Assembly (NCBI RefSeq): GCF_011397635.1
Contig: NC_064759.1
Location: forward strand, 21,786,428-21,850,427
Origin: Epinephelus fuscoguttatus
Taxonomy: Eukaryota; Chordata; Actinopteri; Perciformes; Serranidae
Direction: 5' to 3'
DNA: 64,000 nucleotides
Notes under the pieces: generated by a model
Told to the model about the DNA's origin: nothing
What the model saw: the letters and a program-made list of their open reading frames with translations, nothing else
Database searches by the model: none
Part shown: in pieces, positions 48,370 through 58,882 of the stretch
Numbering within the stretch: position 1 is the stretch's first letter
Layout: each line of letters begins with the position of its first letter
Program-made: the position numbers and the translations under genes

Positions 48370-51300
48370 TCACATCTCATCCATTACATCCTTTACACTG
48401 GAGTACACTGCCATTTCCTCCCCTTCCTCCTCTTCAGGAACATACTGTTTTGTCTCCTCATCCTCCTCGATCATCGCCTGCTCCTCTTTGCCCTCCAAAA
48501 CTTCACCTTCCTCTTTACCATTCTCTTCAGTTTCCTTTTTCACTGTTTTCTTAATTTCAGCATACTCTGTCTCCGTGGTCTCCTGCTTCTTTGCTGCCTC
48601 CCTGGGACTCCTCCTTTTCATCACTGAGAAATCAATGCTGGCGTACTCCACATCTTTTGGTCCACCATTGAGATCAGACGTTGCTTTCTCTGCTGCCACA
48701 GCTCCCCCTTCTTCAGCTGCCTCTTGGTAGTAGGTCTGATCATCTTCCACTGTTTGACCAGCATCTATCTGTTGGGTACAACATAATTTACACCCATCAG
48801 CCAGAACATTAAAACCACTGGCTGGTAAGGTGAAATGATCAATGCTATCATTGATCATTTCGTTACAATGCAGTGTTCTGCTGGTAAACCTTTGGTCCTA
48901 GCGTTCATGTGGATACCACCTGACACCTTCCACCCACCCAAACAGCAGTGCAGACCAAGCACACCCCCCATGGCAACAGCAAATCCTTGATGGAAGTTGA
49001 TGATGATGCAAGATGATGAATCAAAACCATGTACATTAAGCGTAAAATCTCTCTCTGGTATATTTACATTACTGCCAACCATTTCTTTCAAATTATGCCA
49101 TAATCTTTTAATATTGCGCTGCTCAGTAGGTATCCTCAGATCCTTAAAATCTGACATTCCTAATTATTAATCTGCTAATGCTGAAGCTCCCTCTACTACC
49201 CCAACCTCTTCCTTAATTGCTGTATCTTTGGTATTGCTGAGGTAACTGTAATGTAATGTCTATAAATGTGTTTGTAACTATGAAACTGTTTCTCCTATAA
49301 GTCTCTTTGTTGCTTAGCTGAAGTAATGTACATACCAGTGGATACTCTTGACCGGTCACCACCTCCAGATTTCCAGAGCTCTTCTGTTTTTTTCTGAGGG
49401 GGTGAATGCATTTAAAGACAGCAACACAATTAAAGAATGAATAAGATCCACAAACAACTGAAATCCATCATTGGATTCAAAAGTGTACCTGTGACATTTG
49501 TTTGCCAAACAGCAAAGGACTGCTGAAAGAACTACCCCAATCACAAAGGCAATGATGACTTCAGGCCGTGAGACAATTTTCAGTACTTCACTGGTTTGAC
49601 CTGCAGTCATGAACAAAAGAAAAATGTTGCTGTTCATGTTGTTCTGAACACTAAAAAAAACATGCAATGGCTTATTTCCTTTTGAATGCTTGCCCAACGG
49701 TTATGTGAGGACAAAGGTAACAGTAAAAAATAGAGGCACTAAAAATGTCATAAAGCAGTGGTCTACAGTTGCTGACGTGTTTTATTTGAGAACACGTACC
49801 ATCTTGATCTGAGATGTCATTTCGAATGGTGAGGTTTTCTTTTGCTTCCCCATTTGTGTTGCTGCTGACACACTCAACAGAAGTGCTGTGGTCTTTTACA
49901 GTCACAGTGGCGGTGCTGTTGACCATGTGGTTTGACACAGTGGTAACGACAGAGTACTCAGTGCGATTCTTCAACAGCGGCCATTTGATGGTGGGCAAAG
50001 GAAACCCCTCACTGATGCACACACAAGTCAGGACCTCTGACTGAACCACACATCCAGAGGTTTCCAAGATCTTTGAAAACCCTGTAAACACACAAGCAGA
50101 ATTACAACATCACAACTAAAAGCAGATAGTGTAAAATGTGATCATGAAATTCCTTTTTCAGAAGATTATTAAGGTCTACTTACAAGTCACAGTGATATCA
50201 GCATATGTAGTAACAGTTGTGTCCAGGTGTTGTGCTGTACAGATGTACTGTCCAGAATGTTCTGCTGTCACATCAGGGATGAAGAGTGTGGCTGATCCAG
50301 TGTCCTTCTGTAAGTCACTATCAGGTCCACTCTGCAGGTTTGTGTTGGAACCACGTACAGTCCATGTGACATGAGACGGAGGAAAACTTTCAACACTGCA
50401 GGTCAGATTTAAAGCATCTCCTTTCTCAACAGTTGTGTCTCCAGTGATTACAAGTTTCCTCATATCTGTGAAGCAAATTATAAACATAATATCTTAAGTC
50501 GAGATATGACAAAGAGGTCAGAAACAGATACAGATAGATTTTTCTCAAATCAAACACAGAATACATTGAATTAAATAACAAGACAAGATAAAGTCATTAA
50601 ACACATTACAACATCTCACAACATTTATAGACAATAATTGACCTTATCCTTTGTGTGAACTAGGGCGCTTCCACATTGTGTGATGTTATAATATTACTTC
50701 TGTTTTAGAGCCAAAGTGTGGTCACTTTGCTGAGTGTTGCCAACTTTATCACTCTTTATTTGCCAAAAAGCTGTTTTTAAGCTGGTATTGAGTTTTTATT
50801 TTTTTCCAGACACTTTTTCCCAAAGTGTGGAGGATAAATATAATAGCTTACAAACCTTCATGGTTGCCAGGTATATCAGCAGTTGTATATTTTAACTTAT
50901 TTATCTATTTTATTTTGCTAATGTAATGGTTTGCCACTGAAGAAGAATGAGTGAGAGCCGCTGTTCAGCAGGCAGCTGACACACCTAGAGAAACAGTAGG
51001 GATGACTGGTGTGTACAGAGAGCATATTTTCACATCTAACTCTGAATTAAGGAGTTATTTCAAAAACCAGAGTTGGTGATTGCTGTAACTGTGGGAAACT
51101 AACCAAGATCATTTCAGTGATTATTTATTTATTTATTTTTGTTAATGTGTTTACAAGACAATTACGTTAGTTTTAGTTTCATGAAAGAGAGAAACTCTAC
51201 AGCTGTATTCTTCTGTTTAATAAGGAAAACAGATGTGAGAATATTTGCTTTCTTGACATTTTGTGAGTTCATTTCTAAGACTAAAAAAATTAAAAAGTTG

Positions 51301-54300
51301 TGGAACATAGTGAACTCGCCGCTCAAATACACTTCTCAGTTCAAGCAAGAGACACTACAATGTTATGAAAGAAGTCCTCACATGTGATTTCATGCCATTT
51401 TCTCATGTTGTCACTGATGGCTGATGTTTGTACTGTAAAACCATCCTATCACGACAGTACAACTGCTGAATGTTCCCCATTTTCATTCACTGTTTGCAAT
51501 GCCAACTAGCGCTGTTATCGCTACACCAGGAGGACAAATAAGATTGGATAGAACCGAAAGGCAAGGCAAGTGTATTTATGTTGTTGCATATTTCAGTAAT
51601 TCAATGTGCCGGCGGCCGGCTGGCCTGCCTCATGCACCTCCCTCGCTACGTGATGGAGGTGGCCTGGCTGACTGCCCCAAACCCAGGCCGGCTGGAGAAG
51701 CCCCCCCAATGCCATTGGCATTTTTTTTTAATTACTTTTTTTTTTCTCCCCCTCCACTCACTGGAAGTGGCTGACCTCCCGTCACCCTCTCCCGTGTTAA
51801 ACACTGATAATAAAGCACGGGGGAAAAAAATAAAATAAGTAAAAGTCAACTATCTTTCTATTTTATGTTATTCGTTCATTTATTTATTTTTATTAATTTA
51901 TTTTAGGCCCACCTTCCTTCCCTCTTCCCTCTAGCGTTTATACATACTATATAACGTTTTATACACAATAATAGATGGATTAGCAACCGTTTTACTTCTG
52001 ACGATAAATACTTTCCATCCTACAATTGTATGGCTTTTTAAATTTTTATTTAAGGTGTTAAAAAAAAAAAAGAGAGAGAGAAGACGATACCACAATATCA
52101 TACCGTCACAGCATCCCCCCAAAATAATACCGTGACATTGATTTTAGGCCATACCGCCCAGCCCTATTTACATGTACTGTCTGTTAGTGTTTTATAATTA
52201 CCATCGGAGGGCACCAAAGTCTAAAGATTTTCAAACTCCCCACAGAGTGGCTTTAACAGACACGATTTTTATTATTTTGAACATGTGGCTCTGGTAGAGC
52301 TGAGAACCATCTGGAAGCCTTCATAGGTTCTAGGACAATTTTTTTTTAAAAAGTTCATTATAAACTAAAGGGGCGGAGCTGTGGAAGTTATTCAGGAATT
52401 GAATTTGGTATGATTAGTAAGGTCTTTTGCTCTAAACAGAATGAATAGCTTCAGCTCCTGGATTAGAGGAAAGAGGGAAAAAACTACAAGCCATTTTCTA
52501 TCGTGGAAGAGTTGTACAGTGTACTTACATATCACTGTGACATTAACTTTTCCCATCAGGGTGTTGTTCTGATGTTTTGCTGTGCAGATGTACAGTCCAG
52601 AATCTGCTGTTGTCACGTTAAGGATGGAAAAGGTGTCCATTCCACTTTTTTCCAGGAAGGTCTCAGTGTCGTTCTACAGGTCAGTAACAGTGTCGTTCTG
52701 CAGGTCAGTAACAGTGTCGTTCTGCAGGTCAGTAACAGTGTCATTCTGCAGAATAGTTTCTGTTTTATTTTGCTTTTCATCAGAATATTTAGTCCATGTA
52801 ATGAGAGCTGGAGGGAAACTTTCAACACTGCAGATCAGACTCAGAGCCTCACCCTCCTTCACACTTGTATTCCCAGTGATTTTGACTTCCTTCACATCTA
52901 TGAGACAAAAATTGTATATTGTATTATATACAATATAATGGCACCACTAAAAAATCCAACATAGCTCAGAAAAGCGTCAGAAATTACATGACAGAACATC
53001 TCATATCAAGCATCTCAGATAGTAAAAAAGTAAAGCTGTGAATAAAGTACAGTATGTGTTACTCACAGGTCACGTTCAGAGTCACTGTCTCCTCTGTTGA
53101 GATGCTGTTTGTGAAGCTGACCTTACAGGTGACATCGGTGCCGTGGTGTTTAGCTGAAGGGTTCAAGGTCAAAGTTGAGCTGTGTCTCTGAGTGACAGCA
53201 GTCAGATCCTCAGTCTTGAAAGCAGTGATGTTTCCTGTGATGTGAGAGTCTGCCTCTCCTGCTCCTCCCCACATCCAGGTGATTTCAGGAACAGATCCAG
53301 AGCAGAGACCAGGAGCAGTGCAGGTCAGTGTGGTCTGCTGTCCCTCTGTCAGAGGAGGAATCATCACTGTGGGCTTCTGGGTCAGACCTAATGGGAGAAC
53401 AGTCCAGGAGTGGAATCAGGTGAGCAACCTGAAGATCATGATTCATCCAAGTTTAAGCTAAAATTATCAAATAATTTGTAATTCATGTTAATGGAGCACA
53501 AATCAGGAGATATTATCAGGAACTGCTGCAGGTCCTACTGCCTGTCCATAGAGGTCGACAAATGTTAAATATTTTTTGCTCCATTGAGACTCTAAATACA
53601 CCAAAGATGTTGCTGCAGTTGTTAGGTACCACAATTAACATCTTTATTGTATATATTTGTTTCAGCTCTTCGTACCTTTAACAGAGACAGTTGCTCTGTG
53701 AAGAATATCAAAGCCACCCGACTTCCCATTTACTCTGAGTTGATATGATCCAGAGTCAGACTCTGTGAGGTCATTGACGATGATGCTGCAGTTCCCCTGA
53801 GTCACATCAGGCTCCAACAGTGACACTCGTCCTTTGAACCCAGACTGAACTTTTTTGTTGTTCTTGTTAGTGTGGAATATAATGTCTGAATCACCACATC
53901 TTTGTTTTGATGGTTCACATTTGTACCAAACTATATGTTGGGGTATAAAGCCATATCCAGTGGTGAAAAGACACGGTATCACAACACAGAGTCCGGCCTC
54001 TGCTGTTATTTCTCCTTCACTGAGAGTGATACAGTATCTTCTGTCACAGAATTGTCTTCCCCAATCTGCACCTGTTAATAAAGACAATGAAAGAATATTA
54101 GAATATTTAAATTTTGACAATGCACCATATTTAATAAAATATGAAGGAAGGCTACTATGACTGTTTTTGTTTCACATCTCTGCTGTAGAGCAGAATGCAT
54201 CATAATTTCAACATTTTACATGTTTCTTTTTCCGTTATACATATGATTAACAAAATGTCCATTTACATAGCAAGTCCATTGTTTCCAACTCAGTTAATAG

Positions 54301-54507
54301 ATGCTGTGAGGAATGCTTCTAATGGTGCTGGAACTAAATATAAGTAAATAACTATAAGGACATTAATCACGGCAGATTATATCTATCTATTTCGTTCATA
54401 TCTTTAATGTCAGCATCATAACAAGATTATAATAAGAGATGCAAACCTGTGTCAGCATTGCTGCCTCTCACAGAGAACAGCAGGGTCACCAGGATGACAA
54501 CAAACAT
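48370..54507 (-). CDS. Siglec-like inhibitory receptor (gene C), five Ig exons, one with a nonsense codon
   Basis: Exons: 54507-54447 (signal, MFVVILVTLLFSV), 54071-53676 (V), 53387-53067 (C2), 52897-52529 (Ig3, TAG inside), 50465-50184 (Ig4), 50081-49800 (Ig5), 49600-49489 (TM), 49393-49336 and 48768-48370 (tail). All phases agree: 2280 nt in total, or 1911 nt (636 aa) if Ig3 is skipped. The V domain has LCVVIPC, NCSIIV and SGSYQLRVNG with the sialic-acid Arg. TM ends LCCLANKC. The tail has VEYASIDF, TEYAEIKK and AVYSSV with a Glu-rich spacer. Skipping Ig3 would give the same four-Ig layout as gene B, so a functional product is likely via exon skipping. Confidence 0.8.
48788..48995 (+). mobile_element. 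Internally deleted Tc1-like transposon remnant
   Basis: The left part (catcagccagaacattaaaa) resembles a Tc1-like terminal repeat. The rest resembles the transposase region around 'gttctgctggtaaacctttg' and 'cgttcatgtggata', read on the plus strand with stops. It is a short dead fragment beside the gene C tail exon. Confidence 0.5.
51900..52170 (-). mobile_element. Terminal part of a non-autonomous repeat
   Basis: Read on the minus strand it begins agggctgggcggtatggcct, a sequence common at the ends of fish interspersed elements, followed by 'aataccgtgac'-type inverted motifs. The surroundings (50.6-52.4 kb) are otherwise featureless intron of gene C. Confidence 0.4.
52529..52897 (-). pseudogene. 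Gene C Ig3 exon with 24-bp repeat expansion and TAG stop
   Basis: Splice sites are intact (catag before ATGTGAAGG; ATAT|gtaagtac). Three 24-bp repeats at 52671-52742 encode D-L-Q-N-D-T-V-T units, each adding an N-D-T glycosylation sequon. In the last unit CAG is changed to TAG (52674-52676). The frame is open after the stop and ends in a normal F-strand (DSGLYICTAKHQNN). The length is 369 nt against about 280 for sibling exons, mainly because of the repeats and linker. Confidence 0.85.
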
Positions 54508-55699
54508 CCTGATTTGATGTTTGAGACAGACAGTCTCTCCCTCCACAGGATAAACTTTACCCTGAAAATACAGTGAAGATAGAGGAACTAAACCAAAGGA
54601 AGCTCCACAGCTGACATCACAGACAAGAATACAGGATGTTGCAGATTTAGTTAGTTGCAATATTAACACACATTATATTTGTTGTGGTAAGGCATTTAGG
54701 ATTTGGTTACACTTGTCTTTTTAATGCACCTTTGTAATTTAATCATGCCAGGATGCATTAACTGTCAAGTCTAGATCAGAACTTGACCACACTGGGATCT
54801 GATCAGCCAGACCACATGCCAAAGTGGCCTGACTGGTATAGGGTTTGGATCTCAGTGAGGTGTGGACAGCATGTAGGCACAATCCGGTCAATTTATCGAA
54901 CGTAGGTCATCCTCCTGCCACAGGGGAGTTCCTCTCCAGAGCGAGAGCTACAGGAAGTTACAGGGTTTTTTCATACACACGTGCTGGTTTGGCTTAAATC
55001 GGCTGAACTCAGCACATCAGCCCAGCGTGGATGGGATGTGCATTTCCATTATAATAGGGCTACCCACTTCAAAGTGTGTCTTTTACTGATCACGGCTTGT
55101 CGTTGGTCAATGAAGTTTAAAAGCAAAGGGCTGATCCACAGCTTAAGATCCCAGATTATTTTGCTGTTAGTGGTTTTTATGGCTGGTAACCAAATAGCTC
55201 ACCTGTTGGAGGTGAGCTGTTTGCAGAGGTGCAGTAAGAGCCTGTTGTCTGCAGCTCTTCATCTAACATCTCACTCTGGCTGTTTCTGCTTGTAGCCTTC
55301 CTCCCTGTGGTATAAGTAGCTTTGTTTTTACTGAAAAACAGCTGCTAACAAAGCTGCACTATTTTGGTGATAAACACATTTCATTCCTTGTAAATACTTC
55401 CCAATAAAAGTCCCCTGATATTTTGTTAATTAAAAGCTTTTACTGTGAAGCAGCAAAATAAGGAAACTTTCAGTTTTCATGAGCAGTAACATAACACTAC
55501 TTACAGCTGACAGCAAACATGAAACAGTAAAATAAAGTAGATGTAGTAGGTGTAGGTGTTGGCTTATGTCAGCTATGTGCTCACATAAGCAAATCACAAA
55601 TCACAGATGTTTATTATATTATTCAGGGAAGAATTAATCACCTCGACAACTTTCATTAACAGCTCAAAAATAAATATAAATGTTAAATAAATGTTTTAC

Positions 55700-55790
55700 C
55701 TCTTCCTGTGTCTCTCTCCTGTGGTCTTCTCTCCACTGGTCTTTTTCTGCTCTGAACTGGTTCTTCCTCTCCTCACTTTTTTATTTCTTC
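55700..55790 (-). promoter_or_regulatory. Gene C 5' non-coding exon and promoter
   Basis: A donor (gaagag|gtaaaa) at 55700 ends a non-coding exon homologous to the gene D first exon ('cagttcagagcagaaaaag'). An AATAAAAAA element near 55778-55784 takes the place of the gene D TATA box, and GAGGAAGA repeats are close by. Confidence 0.5.
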
Positions 55791-56149
55791 CCTCTTTGTG
55801 CAACAATCAGGTTTAAGGAAGTTTCCACACACGCTGCTGAGCAACATTTCTCCTCTCCTTAGACTGACATGCTCATGTACACTCAAACGTCATAATATTA
55901 CAGAAATCTGCACCTTTAAAATTGAATGATGAAAAATGTTTTGCTTCTTATTGTTTTTATCGCCATGATCAAAGTAATGTGGTTTATATTATGCAATATC
56001 TGAAGGTACTGTTCTTAGCAAACTCACCGTAATTGTTATTTATTTAAACACTGCTTTATACAGCACCACTGTGTTCTCTGTATCTCTGATAACTTCCTGT
56101 TTACATTTTATGCTGCTTTAAGTGTTCATCAAAATGAGGTGGGTAGAAA

Positions 56150-56485
56150 CTGGAAGGGATGGAGGAAAATAATCAATACATTATAGTATTGTGATATTTT
56201 GTGTGGCAATATTGTATTGATAGATGAACTCAAAGTATTGATATTTTACTGCTCCAATAAAAAAAGGTGAAAGTGTGATGACTCTTATTAGATAAAAACA
56301 CCTGTTAAAGTTTTTCCTTCACTTGCAGCTAAAAAAGGTCATAAATTGCAACATATATCACAGTGTATGTTACTGCAATACTCAGCATGTTGCAAAACAT
56401 CTGTAGTGACAATAATGTTGGAACATGAGCTGAGTATCCTGATAATATCATATCAGGGGGCCCTTGATGATTCCCACTCCTAGAA
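56150..56485. repeat. Probable interspersed repeat
   Basis: The segment 'tattgtgatattttgtgtgg ... tattgatattttactg ... gattcccactcctag' resembles a common teleost repeat. No gene is recognised from 55.8 to 58.67 kb. Short purine-rich runs are near 57.33 and 57.96 kb. Confidence 0.4.
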
Positions 56486-58488
56486 ACCGGTATGACGCAT
56501 AAGCATGTATGCAAAAAGAAGGCAGTAAAGGGTTGAAGGTAGCATGTATACTCAAACTGACAGTAAAGGGAAAGTTGTGTGTTATTACTAGCACTGACAT
56601 GGTGTGGGAATAATATGGAGAAGCGGGTAAAGTCCTTAATAGTGGTGCAAAATGTGACTTTCAAATATATCAGACTTATCAACTGCACGATCAAATTTAA
56701 ACAAATTTAGCACTGACATCTGGCCTATGGGATTCAAAAACAGTCAACATGTAGTATAAATCATTTGTGCATTACACAGCACAACAATCCAGAACAGGGA
56801 TGTAAAACACCTCAACAAGTAACAACCGGGCTCCAAACTATCAGAAATCACACATGGCAGAAGATGTAACTTTATAGCTGACAAGTGGTGAGAAGTAACT
56901 GAGTACATTTACTCAAGTACTGTATTTAAACACAATTTAGAGAAACCTGTACTTGTGTTTCCATTTTGTAGCCTTCCTCAGGAAAATATTATACTTTTCA
57001 CTCCATGTCATATAATTTATGTACTTTGCTACTATGTTGATAAAGATTATCTTATACAAAACTTATGAAATGAATTGTTATATATGGAAATATCTATCAA
57101 TAACATACAGTAGTGCACACTGAGTCACATGTACAAGCTAGAACAGTAACAGTGTTTTAGGTAAAGTCAGGTATTTGAATGCAGAGCTTTAAGCTGTATG
57201 CTAATGTAGTATTTTACACGGTTTTATTACTACTTTGATTTGGGTAAAGGATCTTAATACTTCTTACACGACAGCATCAGCAACAGGTACACAACTATGT
57301 TATGTTACCGACTGCAGAGGCTGGATAAGACAGGAGAGAGGAGAGGAGTGGGTGGGTTTGTTAGTTTAACGTTACTTACTGGAGATGATAGAACTGCGAC
57401 CTGTCTTTCATGTCGGCAAAATGACCAGCAACCATGTGATATTAAGTCCAACTAGACTTGTCTTCCAACACAGATGCTCCATGATACTTTGCAAACGTTA
57501 TCAAAGTGTCCGTCCTCATTATAACATCTGTTTGAGGTTAGCATCAAAGGCTAATGTTGCTAGCTAAAAACACGAAGCTGACAGCATTGATACAGACGTT
57601 CAGATACCTCCTGACTGTTTAAGTTGAAGGATGTTGCTAGTTTTTCAATGGTTTAATAAATAAATACTTAAATAAATAAAGGTTTCAATTTTTTTTTTCA
57701 GAGTTTTTAAATTCCACACCTGCGCATAAAGTTACTAATCAAGGCCCGGAGAGTTCGAAGTACTGAATGCAAATACACACAAAACAGAAAAAAACAGAAA
57801 ATACAACTATTTTGCATGCATTTTCATTTATTGTGAATTTTGTTTCTTTTATATTCTCTTAGGCCTATGTTGTATTATTGATTGCAGCTTTTATCTCATG
57901 GCACTATCTTAAATGTTGATTATGGTCTTGCCTTTTAGCTTCCTGCCTACCTTCCTACTGTGAGGTGAGACGAGGTGGAACGAGGTGAGACAAGAGGAGA
58001 GGAGACGAGATGAGGCTTTATTTATAAAGTATCCTGAGGGTGACTGTTGTGCAGCTGTTGCAATACAGAGCTGAAGAAGTGCAAATATAAAATAACAAGA
58101 AGGTGCGAAAAGAATGCAAATCCAAAATATATAGGCCAACAATATAAACAATGCCAAAGTCAGGTTAATGATATGGATCATAACATCTAAACACAGATTA
58201 ACGGTGTCGTGTTCTTAAAGCAATATTTAAAAAAACTAATAAGTTCGTCTGGCCACTGTGTCTACGCAACTATGTTTATTATTTTCTTGCTCGGCAGTCA
58301 CCCTCGACAATACAATACAGCCTGACGCCACAGCGCCCCCACATGGTAACATGACTCAAAAACTCCCATAGCAATAAACCATACTATGAATCAACATACA
58401 ATAACACCACAAACGATAGGGATCAGTCTACGTGGGATTGCATATATATGTACAGTATCAAATCTGAAGCTTAGAAAAGTGCCAAACA

Positions 58489-58505
58489 CCCCCCCCCCCC
58501 CCCCC
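58489..58505. repeat. C17 homopolymer
   Basis: Seventeen consecutive C's downstream of the gene E stop codon. Confidence 0.95.
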
Positions 58506-58674
58506 ATTTTTAATAATAGCTATTTTTGTGGAAGGTGAACTGCTGATGCATCCATACATTCATACAATGTACACCTTTTTTTTGACAATTTATCAAATCC
58601 AGTGCAAGAAATCCTGTATTATAGCTGGTTGAAAGTCATCCCAGCAGACTGTGAAGACATGGTGGAAGCTGACA

Positions 58675-58882
58675 TTAGTCCTGAAGTTGGCCAATAACAT
58701 CCTGCTCTTGAACCACTGATGCATCTATACATTCATACAAACTGAATGATGGCAAAGGAGCTTCAACACGTCTGTAGTCCTGAGTTTGGCCAATAACATC
58801 ATACTCTGGTGATCTGTCTGTTTTCTGCAGAGACATGTAAGTTCTGTCCTCTTGATTTGGTGTCACCTTTGTTCTTGCTTTC
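58675..58882 (-). CDS. Gene E cytoplasmic tail exon
   Basis: The exon follows a pyrimidine-rich acceptor (ctctctaaag). It encodes 68 residues with RTYMSLQ (T-x-Y-x-x-L), PEYDVIG (Y-x-x-I) and DYRRV. DVIGQTQD near the middle recurs as DVIGQLQD at the C-terminus, and nucleotide similarity (58680-58701 against 58782-58805; 58541-58570 against 58710-58740) shows a partial internal duplication. It resembles short tails of other fish Ig-superfamily receptors rather than those of genes B-D. Confidence 0.75.

Noticed and set aside
51499..51838. Plus-strand ORFs of 86-91 aa
   Set aside because: No recognisable domain, and the surrounding sequence is intronic and repeat-rich.
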